DNA of 64,000 nt from Elizabethkingia bruuniana (GTDB lineage: Bacteria > Bacteroidota > Bacteroidia > Flavobacteriales > Weeksellaceae). Made by a program: the position numbers and the translations under genes. The stretch spans positions 3,720,001 to 3,784,000 of the forward strand of contig NZ_CP014337.1 in assembly GCF_002024805.1 (NCBI RefSeq). The letters run 5' to 3'. The notes below the pieces were generated by a model. It saw only the letters and a list, made by a program, of their open reading frames with translations. It was not told the origin of the DNA and ran no database searches. Below are positions 34,020 to 42,364 of the stretch, piece after piece (position 1 is the first letter of the stretch; each line of letters starts with the position of its first letter).

Positions 34020-35816
34020 ATGAAGAATATAAGAAATTTTTGCATTATCGCCCATATCGACCACGGTAAAAGTACTTTGGCTGATAGGCTTTTAGAATAT
34101 ACAAATACTGTATCACAAAGAGAATTGCAGTCGCAGACTCTTGATGATATGGACCTGGAAAAAGAGCGTGGAATTACCATTAAAAGCCACGCAATTCAAA
34201 TGGACTATGAGTATAAAGGGGAAAAGTTTATCCTTAACCTTATTGATACCCCGGGACACGTGGATTTTTCATATGAAGTTTCCCGTTCAATCGCTGCATG
34301 TGAAGGAGCTTTGCTTATTGTAGATGCTGCACAGAGTATTCAGGCTCAGACTATTTCCAACCTTTACCTGGCATTGGAGAATGATCTTACCATTATTCCT
34401 ATTCTTAATAAAATAGACCTTCCTTCTGCAAACCCTGAAGAAGTAACAGATGAGATTATGAATCTTATCGGTTGTGAATATGAAGACGTACTTCGTGTTT
34501 CAGGTAAAACAGGAGAAGGAGTTCATAACCTGTTAGAGCAAATTGTTGAAAGAATTCCTGCACCTGTAGGAGACCCTGAAGCACCACTTCAGGCATTGAT
34601 CTTTGACTCGGTATACAACCCATTCAGAGGTATTGAAGCTTACTTTAAAGTTGTAAACGGAAGTATTTCTAAAAATGAAAAAATTAAATTCTTTGCTACT
34701 GGTAAAGAATATGGTGCAGATGAAGTAGGAACCTTGAAACTAAAGCAGGTACCAAAGAAAACCATTCAGTGTGGTGATGTTGGTTATCTGGTTTCCGGTA
34801 TTAAAGATGCAAGAGAGGTAAAAGTAGGGGATACCATTACTTCTTTTGACAGACCTGCATCAGGACCAATTGAAGGTTTTGAGGAAGTAAAACCGATGGT
34901 ATTTGCCGGTATTTACCCGATTGACTCTGAGGATTTTGAAGAACTTAGATTTTCACTTGAAAAACTAAGGCTTAATGATGCTTCTCTGGTTTTTGAACCA
35001 GAAAGTTCAGCAGCATTAGGCTTCGGTTTCCGATGCGGATTCCTTGGAATGCTGCACATGGAAATTGTTCAGGAGCGTCTGGATAGAGAGTTTAATATGA
35101 ACGTTATTACTACGGTTCCGAACGTGTCTTACTTTGGGTATTCTAAAAAGGAACCTGAAGTTCCGATTCTGATTAATAACCCTTCAGAAATGATGGATCC
35201 ATCAATTATGGACAGAGTAGAAGAGCCTTATATTAAAGCATCTATCATTACTAAATCGGATTTTGTAGGTTCGGTAATGACTTTATGTATTGAGAAAAGA
35301 GGTGAAATCGTTAACCAGAGTTATTTGACTTCAGAGCGAGTTGAGCTAATCTTCAATATGCCATTGGCAGAAGTTGTATTTGACTTCTACGACCGTCTTA
35401 AATCAATTTCTAAAGGTTATGCTTCATTCGATTACCATCCAATTGGATTCAGAGCTTCTAAGCTTGTAAAAATGGATATTCTGATTAATGGTGATATGGT
35501 GGATGCCTTGTCTTCATTAATTCACGATAGTAACGCATACCACATCGGTAAGAAAATGTGTGAGAAGCTGCGTGAACTAATCCCGAGACAACAGTTTGAT
35601 ATTGCAGTTCAGGCAGCATTAGGAACTAAAGTTATCGCAAGAGAGACTATTAAAGCCCTTAGAAAAGATGTAACAGCAAAATGTTATGGTGGTGACATCT
35701 CCAGAAAACGTAAGCTTTTGGAGAAACAGAAAGAGGGTAAAAAGAAAATGAAACAGATTGGTAGAGTAGAAGTGCCACAATCAGCGTTCATGGCAGTATT
35801 AAAGCTTAATGACTAA
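34020..35816 (+). CDS. lepA: Elongation factor 4 (LepA)
   Basis: Ribosomal back-translocase GTPase, 598 residues, the normal length from the ATG at 34020 ([17 protein letters not shown]). G1 [10 protein letters not shown]2/G3 RGITI and DTPGHVDF, G4 NKIDLPSA, domain 2, EF-G-like domains III and V, and the LepA-specific C-terminal domain ending in MAVLKLND are all present. An in-frame start seven codons upstream is not needed. It ends at a bidirectional terminator shared with a convergent lipoprotein gene. Confidence 0.97.
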   Translation: MKNIRNFCIIAHIDHGKSTLADRLLEYTNTVSQRELQSQTLDDMDLEKERGITIKSHAIQMDYEYKGEKFILNLIDTPGHVDFSYEVSRSIAACEGALLIVDAAQSIQAQTISNLYLALENDLTIIPILNKIDLPSANPEEVTDEIMNLIGCEYEDVLRVSGKTGEGVHNLLEQIVERIPAPVGDPEAPLQALIFDSVYNPFRGIEAYFKVVNGSISKNEKIKFFATGKEYGADEVGTLKLKQVPKKTIQCGDVGYLVSGIKDAREVKVGDTITSFDRPASGPIEGFEEVKPMVFAGIYPIDSEDFEELRFSLEKLRLNDASLVFEPESSAALGFGFRCGFLGMLHMEIVQERLDREFNMNVITTVPNVSYFGYSKKEPEVPILINNPSEMMDPSIMDRVEEPYIKASIITKSDFVGSVMTLCIEKRGEIVNQSYLTSERVELIFNMPLAEVVFDFYDRLKSISKGYASFDYHPIGFRASKLVKMDILINGDMVDALSSLIHDSNAYHIGKKMCEKLRELIPRQQFDIAVQAALGTKVIARETIKALRKDVTAKCYGGDISRKRKLLEKQKEGKKKMKQIGRVEVPQSAFMAVLKLND

Positions 35817-35820
35817 ATAT

Positions 35821-35854
35821 AAAAAAGACCGGAACTGTTTCCGGTCTTTTTATT
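35821..35854. terminator. Bidirectional terminator between lepA and the DUF1579 gene
   Basis: GACCGGAA and TTCCGGTC form a perfect stem around CTGT with A-rich and T-rich flanks on either side. Confidence 0.88.
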
Positions 35855-35859
35855 TATTG

Positions 35860-36504
35860 TTATTTCTTGCGTACAAACTTAATCTCCATTGTTTTCATTT
35901 CCTTACCAGTTTTAGAGCCTGGTCCGAACATTTCCAGAGTATGTGTATTGTCATCATTAAAAGTGTAGACTTCTCTTATTCCGCATTCTTTATTAGCCTG
36001 TGTAGGGTCAGTCATTTTCCCTTTAAATTCTATAGACTTTTTTGAAGGATTCCATTCTCCTTCAGCCGTCATCATTCCCGTTCCCATATTGTCAATCCAG
36101 GTACTTACAAATTTTTTCTTGGCATTATCGTATCCCATAATACTCATTCCTTCAAAAGGCATTCCCATGAAATTTCCTTTGTAATTACTTAGTTGGTAGC
36201 GTCCGCCAAAAATCATTTTATTAGTACAATCCGAAGTACTTTTAGCAGGCTGGCCGCCTTCTTCCATCCATGTAGTTGTTTCACCAGTCCAGTTTCCGTC
36301 ATATTTTGCAAGTACTTTGTGCAGTTTGCCGGGAGTAGCATATTCCATCCATGCTTTATTTGCTGTAGCAGAATCTACAGGTTTCCAGTCAGAGCTTGCT
36401 GTAGAGGGGTCTGTTTTCTCACTTTCTTTCTCGCTGGTATTTTTCATTTTATCACAGGCAACAAATAGCATTGCTGTCCCAAAAATCAATAATAATTTTT
36501 TCAT
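35860..36504 (-). CDS. DUF1579 family lipoprotein
   Basis: 214 residues. Lipoprotein signal with cysteine after the hydrophobic core (LLLIFGTAMLFVACDKMKN) and a Ser/Thr/Glu-rich spacer. The DUF1579 domain follows: AKYDGNWTGETTTWMEEGG, GGRYQLSNYKGNFMGMPFEG and NAKKKFVSTWIDNMGTGMM. Function is unknown; the fold is probably a lipocalin-like barrel. Envelope-located and monocistronic between two terminators or gaps. Confidence 0.85.
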   Translation of the reverse strand: MKKLLLIFGTAMLFVACDKMKNTSEKESEKTDPSTASSDWKPVDSATANKAWMEYATPGKLHKVLAKYDGNWTGETTTWMEEGGQPAKSTSDCTNKMIFGGRYQLSNYKGNFMGMPFEGMSIMGYDNAKKKFVSTWIDNMGTGMMTAEGEWNPSKKSIEFKGKMTDPTQANKECGIREVYTFNDDNTHTLEMFGPGSKTGKEMKTMEIKFVRKK

Positions 36505-36617
36505 AATTGTTTAATTTTAAAAGGTTTATATTTCAATATTAAAATTATGAATTTTTATTATTAAGTTGTTTATTTATTTAATTTATATAATTTTTGAGTC
36601 TGTTTTTTATTAAATAA

Positions 36618-37064
36618 TTACAATTGTTTTTCAAAACATATGCTATTCTCAACGTCTATGTATTGGCCGTAATTAGGTATTTTATAGTATTTGTTTTTCT
36701 GATAAAGAGCAATTGCTTCATGTTGCTTTATACCTGTCTCCAATACACATTTTTTATATCCGTTTTCTTTAGCCCAAATCTCCAGTTCATATAGTATTCT
36801 GGAGGCCAAGCCAGATTTCCGCTTTTCAGGATTAGTATACATCCTTTTTATTTCCACACTGTCTTCCGAAAAGGATTTGAAGGCTCCACATGCTACGGCA
36901 TGCTTATCCATATAGATTACAACACAATTTTTTAGTAAATCTATTTTGTTGAACTGGTGGTAAAAAGCATGATCATCACCATCGCGAATGGCCAAATCAG
37001 CATCTAATGACCTGACAAGGTTTTGAAAATCCTTATCAGTTGAGTCAACTCTTTTTATAATCAT
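36618..37064 (-). CDS. GNAT family N-acetyltransferase
   Basis: 148 residues from the ATG at 37064 (MIIKRVDSTD). Acetyl-CoA site RKSGLASRILYELEIWAKENG (the Q/RxxGxG/A region at about residues 88-93). KCVLETGIKQHEAIALYQKN follows in the C-terminal half. The substrate is unknown. An in-frame TTG six codons upstream exists but is improbable. Monocistronic, divergent from the Nudix regulator with about 95 bp between, so it may feel regulation from the operator nearby. Confidence 0.85.
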   Translation of the reverse strand: MIIKRVDSTDKDFQNLVRSLDADLAIRDGDDHAFYHQFNKIDLLKNCVVIYMDKHAVACGAFKSFSEDSVEIKRMYTNPEKRKSGLASRILYELEIWAKENGYKKCVLETGIKQHEAIALYQKNKYYKIPNYGQYIDVENSICFEKQL

Positions 37065-37127
37065 GGTTTCGTTTATAATCAAATAAAATTATGAAATTTT
37101 ATGACAGATAGAAATCAATTTAAATCT

Positions 37128-37152
37128 TATTTTTGTGTATTGGTAACGCAAA
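37128..37152 (+). promoter_or_regulatory. Promoter and operator site 1 of the Nudix regulator gene
   Basis: The -7 element TATTTTTG (37128-37135) overlaps a 21-bp inverted repeat at 37132-37152. The pattern is TTTGTGT, 7 nt, ACGCAAA. A repressor bound here would block the promoter, so autoregulation by the regulator is likely. Confidence 0.7.
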
Positions 37153-37159
37153 TTGTATT

Positions 37160-37843
37160 ATGCAGAATATTAAAGTAGCAGTAGACGCAGTTGTTTTTGG
37201 ATATTTTGATAAAGAAGACCTACAGATTCTTCTTATTAAAAGAAAAATTGATCCTTTTAAAGGAGGGTGGGCTTTGCCGGGAGGATTGGTTCTTGATGAT
37301 GAAGATTTGGATACTGCTGTAAAGAGAGAATTGTATGAAGAAGCCGGAATAAAACCTGATTTTCTGGAACAATTGTACAGCTTTGGGCATGTAGGAAGGG
37401 ACCCGAGAAACAGGGTTGTTTCAATTGCCTATCTCGGACTTGTAAATCCTTCGTATCATGAACTTTTTGCAGATTCTGATGCAGAGGATGCACAATGGTT
37501 TAGCATTAATAAATTGCCAAATCTGGCATTTGATCATAAGAGTATAGTAGATACAGCTTTAAAAAGACTGCGTACCAAAATACAGTATCAACCCATTGGT
37601 TTTAATCTTCTGGCAGAAGAATTCCCTTTCTCGGACCTGGAAAACCTCTATAAAACGATTATTGGGCAGGAGATTGACCGGAGGAACTTTCGGAAAAAAA
37701 TGATGAGCTATGGGTTGCTTAATGAAACCCAAAACTTTAAAAAAGAGGGAAGTGGAAGACCAGGTAAACTATTTACATTCAATCAAGAGAAATATAAAGA
37801 ACTTGAAGAAGATGGATTCTATTTTGAAATAAAGCTCCTATAA
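37160..37843 (+). CDS. NrtR-like Nudix/winged-helix transcriptional regulator
   Basis: 227 residues. An N-terminal Nudix domain (about 1-140) carries a complete Nudix box, G-x5-E-x7-RELYEEAGI, so hydrolysis may be retained. A C-terminal winged-helix domain (about 150-227) has NFRKKMMSYGLLNET and GRPGKLFTF, as in NrtR and AraR-type regulators. NrtR proteins sense ADP-ribose or NAD-cycle products and repress NAD genes. The ATG at 37160 (MQNIKVAVDAVVF) is the family start. The four operator-like repeats at its own promoter and at the ADP-ribose operon support that it controls both. Confidence 0.88.
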   Translation: MQNIKVAVDAVVFGYFDKEDLQILLIKRKIDPFKGGWALPGGLVLDDEDLDTAVKRELYEEAGIKPDFLEQLYSFGHVGRDPRNRVVSIAYLGLVNPSYHELFADSDAEDAQWFSINKLPNLAFDHKSIVDTALKRLRTKIQYQPIGFNLLAEEFPFSDLENLYKTIIGQEIDRRNFRKKMMSYGLLNETQNFKKEGSGRPGKLFTFNQEKYKELEEDGFYFEIKLL

Positions 37844-37876
37844 TTTTCACTTCTGTAAATCAATAAGTTAAATAAA

Positions 37877-37897
37877 TTAGCGTGAAATAGACGCAAA
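37877..37897 (+). promoter_or_regulatory. Operator-like inverted repeat, site 2
   Basis: TTAGCGT, 7 nt, ACGCAAA, the same architecture as site 1. Located 33 nt after the regulator stop and 30 nt upstream of the operon -7 element. Confidence 0.65.
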
Positions 37898-37926
37898 TAT
37901 ACTTTGTTGGTAATTTAATATCTTTT

Positions 37927-37951
37927 TATATTTGTGTAATAATAACGCAAT
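37927..37951 (+). promoter_or_regulatory. Promoter and operator site 3 of the ADP-ribose operon
   Basis: -7 element TATATTTG (37927-37934) overlaps the inverted repeat TTTGTGT, 7 nt, ACGCAAT (37931-37951). The repeat starts at the TTTG of the -7 element exactly as in site 1. Confidence 0.7.
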
Positions 37952-37997
37952 TAGAAATTGTTTTTATATCGTAGAGATATAATTGTATCTTCTTTAA

Positions 37998-38018
37998 TTA
38001 GCGTAAAAATGACACAAA
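37998..38018 (+). promoter_or_regulatory. Operator-like inverted repeat, site 4
   Basis: TTAGCGT, 7 nt, ACACAAA, in the leader of the SPFH gene, 67 bp past site 3. It overlaps an alternative upstream ATG (38009), one reason to place the SPFH start downstream. Confidence 0.62.
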
Positions 38019-38041
38019 TATTAATTATAAAACTCAAGGCT

Positions 38042-39049
38042 ATGTTTGGTTTCAGACACATTAAATTCGACTCAATGACTTACGTGCTTCATTTTAGAAA
38101 TGGAAAAATCGTAAAAGAAGGAAGAGGTTTATCGTTCTTCTATTTTGCTCCAAACAGCTCTATCGCTGCAATTCCTATGGGGAGTAACGATCTTCCGTTT
38201 ATCTTTAGTGAGAATACAATGGATTACCAGAGTGTAAAAATTCAGGGACAGATAAGCTACAAAATTACAGATCCAAAAGTGCTTTCTAATACACTTGATT
38301 TTACTGTAGACGAATCTGGAGTATACAAGAAAAATGATATAGAAAAGCTGAATCAACGAATCATTAACCTGGCACAGACTTCTACATCATCCTTTATTCA
38401 TCATCTTAGCTTGAAAGAAGCAATCCGTTCTGCACAGAATATCGAAGGGAATATATTGGAAGGGTTAAAAGTGTCTGAAACTATTCAGGCTATGGGTATT
38501 GAAATTATTGGTGTAAATATTCTGGCGGTACAGACAACTCCTGAAATGGCAAGGGCTTTGGAAACGGAAACAAGAGAAAAACTACAGCAACAGGCAGATG
38601 AAGCGATTTATGAAAGAAGGAACTTTGCAGTAGAACAAGAACGGAAAATTAAAGAGTCTGAACTGAATACTGAAATTGCTATAGAAGAAAAACAGAAGCA
38701 AATAGATGAGAAAAGGATGGAGGCAGATGTTCAGAGAGAAGAGAATAATAAAATTCTTAGAGAAATGAAAATCTCTGCTGATATTGCAGTCGAAAATCAG
38801 AGAAAGCAACTTATAGATCAGAAAACGGAAAATGACAGAAAAGAGGCAGAAACACAAGGATATATACTGGAAACATCTCTGAATGCATATAAAGATATCG
38901 ACTGGAAAATTCTTACAGCTTTAAATGGAGGTCACGATGCCAGAACCAATATTGCATTGGCCTTCAGAGAGCTTGCGGAGAATGCCGGTAAAATAGGTAA
39001 TCTTAATATTAGCCCAGATTTGCTAGAGAACTTACTCACTGAAAATTAA
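38042..39049 (+). CDS. SPFH/band-7 domain protein
   Basis: 335 residues from the ATG at 38042 (MFGFRHIKFDSM); in-frame starts at 38009 and 37958 fall in or before the operator. The band-7 core is about 10-170 (DYQSVKIQGQISYKITDP; MGIEIIGVNILAVQTTPEMA). A long charged coiled coil (about 175-290) and an Ala/Asn-rich C-terminus follow. No N-terminal membrane helix is obvious, unlike stomatins, so it may assemble as a cytosolic or peripheral scaffold. First gene of the ADP-ribose operon; I infer a scaffold role for the enzymes that follow. Confidence 0.82.
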   Translation: MFGFRHIKFDSMTYVLHFRNGKIVKEGRGLSFFYFAPNSSIAAIPMGSNDLPFIFSENTMDYQSVKIQGQISYKITDPKVLSNTLDFTVDESGVYKKNDIEKLNQRIINLAQTSTSSFIHHLSLKEAIRSAQNIEGNILEGLKVSETIQAMGIEIIGVNILAVQTTPEMARALETETREKLQQQADEAIYERRNFAVEQERKIKESELNTEIAIEEKQKQIDEKRMEADVQREENNKILREMKISADIAVENQRKQLIDQKTENDRKEAETQGYILETSLNAYKDIDWKILTALNGGHDARTNIALAFRELAENAGKIGNLNISPDLLENLLTEN

Positions 39050-39055
39050 AAGAAA

Positions 39056-39964
39056 ATGAAAGCTGAATATGCAATCATCATCAAGAATAAAACACGATTG
39101 GAGCTATTAATCGAGAGGTTTAATACAAAAGCGCAAGCTCAGTTTTATATTGAAAGTTCCGGCGGGAATTTCCAGGAATATGTGGAGGAGCATGAAATGT
39201 TTTATCAGTCTTTTCTGAAAGTACAGACAAGTCTTTCCAAGGTCATTAAAAATAAGATTGTGGAAAGAGAATTCATTTCTTCTTATATTTTTTCTGAAAA
39301 AAATATAATCGTGGTAGTTGGTCAAGACGGTCTGGTGGCAAATGTGGCTAAATATTCTAAACATATACCTATTGTAGCGGTAAATCCCGATAAAGAAAGA
39401 TATGATGGTGTATTGCTTCCTTTTGATGTAAATGATTTTCTATATGGCGTACAAGCTGTTTTGAATAGGGATTTTAAAACCAAAAGAATGAGATTTGCTG
39501 AAGCTGTTCTTAATGATGGTCAGCGATTATTGGCGGTAAATGATTTATTTATCGGGATTTCTTCTCACAGTTCAGCCAGATATAAAATTACACTGAACGG
39601 AAAAGAGGAAACACACTCATCTAGTGGAATCATTGTTTCTACTAAAACGGGTAGCACAGGCTGGCTAAGTTCTATTTTTAATATGGCTTACGGGCTTCTG
39701 GGTTCTAAAAAACTAAAATATCCTAAACTGAATGAGGATGAGTTGTATTTTGCGGTAAGAGAACCTTTCAAAAGTATGAGAACACAAACAGATATTTGTG
39801 GTGGAGCTATTAAAAAAGGAAATAAGCTAATTGTAGAATCTCTAATGCCAAATAATGGCTTTATATTTAGTGATGGAATAGAACAGGATTTCTTACAGTT
39901 TAACAGCGGAACAACGGCCGAAATCAGATTATCAGATGAAGAAGCTGTTCTAGTATTAAATTAA
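39056..39964 (+). CDS. NAD kinase-like protein
   Basis: 302 residues. After an N-terminal region of about 80 residues the NAD-kinase fold appears. The nucleotide motif reads VVVGQDGLVANVAKY where NAD kinases have GGDGT; then PIVAVNPDKERYDGVLLPF, and the C-terminal domain with the hallmark SSSGIIVSTKTGSTGWLSS. The changed first motif (GQDGL) still keeps the aspartate. It could make NADP from NAD or act on another NAD-related nucleotide. It follows the SPFH gene by 6 nt. A housekeeping NAD kinase is presumably elsewhere. Confidence 0.8.
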   Translation: MKAEYAIIIKNKTRLELLIERFNTKAQAQFYIESSGGNFQEYVEEHEMFYQSFLKVQTSLSKVIKNKIVEREFISSYIFSEKNIIVVVGQDGLVANVAKYSKHIPIVAVNPDKERYDGVLLPFDVNDFLYGVQAVLNRDFKTKRMRFAEAVLNDGQRLLAVNDLFIGISSHSSARYKITLNGKEETHSSSGIIVSTKTGSTGWLSSIFNMAYGLLGSKKLKYPKLNEDELYFAVREPFKSMRTQTDICGGAIKKGNKLIVESLMPNNGFIFSDGIEQDFLQFNSGTTAEIRLSDEEAVLVLN

Positions 39965-39969
39965 AAGTG

Positions 39970-40385
39970 ATGAAAACACAAAAACTTTATAGACCTGTAG
40001 GAGAAAAAGAAATGAGTCTGATTATTGAAAGTGGATACAGAAATTTCCTCCAAGATTGGAATGGCAGCCTATTTTCTATCCTGTATTAGATGAAAATTAC
40101 GCGGCAGAAATTGCTGAAAAATGGAATACAAGAGATGAGTTTGGTAACTATCTGGGGATTGTTACTTGTTTTGATGTCTCAAAAGATATTATAGATAAGT
40201 ATCCTGTACAAAATGTAGGTGCACGGAATCATAATGAGATATGGGTTCCGGCTGAAGAACTGGAGAAATTTAATCAGTCAATAATAGGCCCTATTAAGGT
40301 GTTGAAAATATTTATTGGCGATCAGTTTCTAGAATCTAAGGATCAGGAAATAAAAAACTTAATAAATAGAAAGCAGAACAGATGA
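39970..40385 (+). pseudogene. ADP-ribosylation/crystallin J1-like gene with a frame break
   Basis: The ATG at 39970 opens MKTQKLYRPVGEKE, but that frame ends at 40089. From about 40044 the other frame continues with PPRLEWQPIFYPVLDENYA and runs to 40385. One missing T in the TTT run at 40044-40046 restores a continuous protein of about 138 residues (RNFPPRLEWQPIF). This is the small family usually annotated as ADP-ribosylation/crystallin J1 and found beside ADP-ribose genes; its own activity is not established. Either a true mutation or a homopolymer sequencing error. Its stop overlaps the next ATG (ATGA). Confidence 0.75.
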
Positions 40386-40855
40386 AAACGATTAATTATT
40401 TAAAAGGAGATGCTACCAAACCTGAGATAGTTGGAAATAAAATAATAGCGCATATCTGTAACGACATTGGAGGGTGGGGAAAAGGTTTTGTTGTTGCTGT
40501 TTCCAAAAGATGGAAAGAACCCGAGCTATCTTACAGAGAATGGTATAAATCAGGGGAAAATTTTAATCTTGGAGAGATCCGGCTTGTACAGGTAACATCC
40601 GATATATGGATGGCCAATATGATAGGACAGCATAAGATTAATCAAAACCCCAATGGAATTCCACCTATAAGATATGAAGCTGTAGAAATATGCCTGAAAA
40701 AACTTGCTGAAGAAGCGCTGAGTTTAAATGCAGTTGTATGTATGCCACGGATAGGATGTGGCCTGGCTGGTGGAAAGTGGGAAATAATTGAGCAGATAAT
40801 TATCAGAACATTAATACATAGAAAAGTTGACGTATATGTATATGATTTTGAATGA
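40382..40855 (+). CDS. Macrodomain protein, Poa1p-like (ADP-ribose-1''-phosphate processing)
   Basis: 157 residues. Macrodomain with YLKGDATKPEIVGNKIIAHI, CNDIGGWGKGFVVAVSKRW and the loop MPRIGCGLAGGKWEII (about residues 119-134). This is the sub-type that includes yeast Poa1p and ALC1-like domains, which bind or hydrolyse ADP-ribose-1''-phosphate or deacylate ADP-ribose. In an operon with KptA, whose by-product is ADP-ribose 1'',2''-cyclic phosphate, the job is plausibly to clear that product. It overlaps the preceding gene by 4 nt. Confidence 0.88.
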   Translation: MKTINYLKGDATKPEIVGNKIIAHICNDIGGWGKGFVVAVSKRWKEPELSYREWYKSGENFNLGEIRLVQVTSDIWMANMIGQHKINQNPNGIPPIRYEAVEICLKKLAEEALSLNAVVCMPRIGCGLAGGKWEIIEQIIIRTLIHRKVDVYVYDFE

Positions 40856-40904
40856 AATTAAAAAACATAAATAAAAAAATGTTAAAACTATTTGAATCTA
40901 TATA

Positions 40905-41423
40905 ATGAAAACAACGATTGAAATTATAAAAGGAGATATCACAAAAATTCAGGCAGATGTAATAGTTAATGCTGCTAATTCTTCATTATTAGGAGGAGGT
41001 GGAGTTGATGGAGCTATCCATCGTGCAGGAGGAAAACAAATCCTTGATGAATGTATTCAGATCAGAAATAAACAAGGAAAATGTAATACAGGTGAAGCCG
41101 TTGTTACAACGGCTGGTAATCTTCCTGCACAGTATGTAATTCATACCGTAGGGCCCGTATGGAATGGTGATAGAGAAAGATGTGAAAAGTTATTGGGTAA
41201 CTGTTATAAAAATGCATTAAAACAAGCGGAAATACTAGGAGCTAAGACAATTGCTTTTCCTAATATTAGTACAGGAATATATAGGTTTCCAAAAAATCTG
41301 GCAGCGGAAATAGCAGTTAAAATAGCTCAAAATCTGGAATCTAATACAATAGGGAAAGTTATTTTTGTTTGCTTTGATGAAGAAAACGAGAGGATATACA
41401 AACAACTTTTAAAGGATAATTGA
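40905..41423 (+). CDS. Macrodomain hydrolase, MacroD/YmdB type
   Basis: 172 residues. MacroD signature [20 protein letters not shown] (about 22-41), [27 protein letters not shown], and the [12 protein letters not shown] loop. These enzymes remove ADP-ribose from acidic side chains, O-acetyl-ADP-ribose or phosphorylated RNA ends. A 49-nt gap from the first macro gene is the largest within the operon. The TGA overlaps the ATG of the glycohydrolase by one base. Confidence 0.93.
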   Translation: MKTTIEIIKGDITKIQADVIVNAANSSLLGGGGVDGAIHRAGGKQILDECIQIRNKQGKCNTGEAVVTTAGNLPAQYVIHTVGPVWNGDRERCEKLLGNCYKNALKQAEILGAKTIAFPNISTGIYRFPKNLAAEIAVKIAQNLESNTIGKVIFVCFDEENERIYKQLLKDN

Positions 41424-42361
41424 TGAGAAATACTATAAAATCTGGGATCTTTGGAGTATGTATAGGTGATGCACTAGGGGTTCCGGTTGAGTTTAAGGAA
41501 AGATCTTATCTGAAAGAACAACCAGTGACAGGATATTTAGAATATATGTCGTGGAATCAACCAAAAGGTACATGGAGTGATGATAGTTCTTTAACTTTGT
41601 GTCTAGCAGAGATACTTGTAAAAGGTTATAATCTTGAAAAGTTAGGTGAAAGTTTTGTAAAATGGTATAAATATGGACACTGGACTGCACATGGAAAATT
41701 ATTTGATATAGGTGGAACAACAAAGCATGCCATTGCAAGGCTTATAAAAGGAGAAAGTGCGGCATTTTCAGGTAATCTTTTTGAAGAAGATAACGGAAAT
41801 GGGTCTTTGATGAGAATTTTACCTTTGGCTTTTTATCTAGAAAAAGAAAAAAATATAGAGAATATTTATCAGATTGTAAAAGAAGTATCTTCAATTACAC
41901 ATGGGCACTTCAGATCAGTACTTGCTTGCTTTATTTATATAATATTTGCTATTCAGCTTATAAAGGGAAATGATAAGAAGGATGCCTATAAGTATATGCA
42001 AAAGACAGTCTTAGAGTATTCAGAAGAAAAAGAATTTAATCCAAAAGAAATGGTACTTTTTCAAAAATTGCTGAGAGAAGATATCTTAATGTACTCTGAA
42101 AATGATATTAAAAGTAGTGGTTATGTTCTTGATACACTGGAAGCATCATTCTGGTGCTTTATGAGTAAAAAAACTTATAAAGAATGTGTTCTGGAGGCCG
42201 TGAACCTTGGAAAAGATACCGATACAACAGCAGCAATTACTGGTGGATTAGCCGGCATATATTATGGTTTTGAAGATATTCCAGAAGAATGGGTATTGGA
42301 TTTAGTGAGAAAAGATGATATACTACATTTATGTAAAAGACTCGAAAATAAACTAATATAA
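41423..42361 (+). CDS. ADP-ribosylglycohydrolase (DraG/ARH family)
   Basis: 312 residues from the ATG at 41423. The first metal motif reads GTWSDDSSLTLCLAE (about 50-65, usually T/S-DD-T), and the C-terminal one GKDTDTTAAITGGLAG near residue 265 supplies the remaining Mg-binding aspartates. The enzyme cleaves ADP-ribose from arginine, serine or nucleic acid targets. The spacing and motifs are intact, so it should be active. Confidence 0.93.
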   Translation: MRNTIKSGIFGVCIGDALGVPVEFKERSYLKEQPVTGYLEYMSWNQPKGTWSDDSSLTLCLAEILVKGYNLEKLGESFVKWYKYGHWTAHGKLFDIGGTTKHAIARLIKGESAAFSGNLFEEDNGNGSLMRILPLAFYLEKEKNIENIYQIVKEVSSITHGHFRSVLACFIYIIFAIQLIKGNDKKDAYKYMQKTVLEYSEEKEFNPKEMVLFQKLLREDILMYSENDIKSSGYVLDTLEASFWCFMSKKTYKECVLEAVNLGKDTDTTAAITGGLAGIYYGFEDIPEEWVLDLVRKDDILHLCKRLENKLI

Positions 42362-42364
42362 GCA

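Noticed and set aside
37958-38041. Earlier starts for the SPFH protein (TTG 37958, ATG 38009)
   Set aside because: They lie on or between operator copies, and the domain begins at 38042; the ATG at 38009 is not fully excluded.
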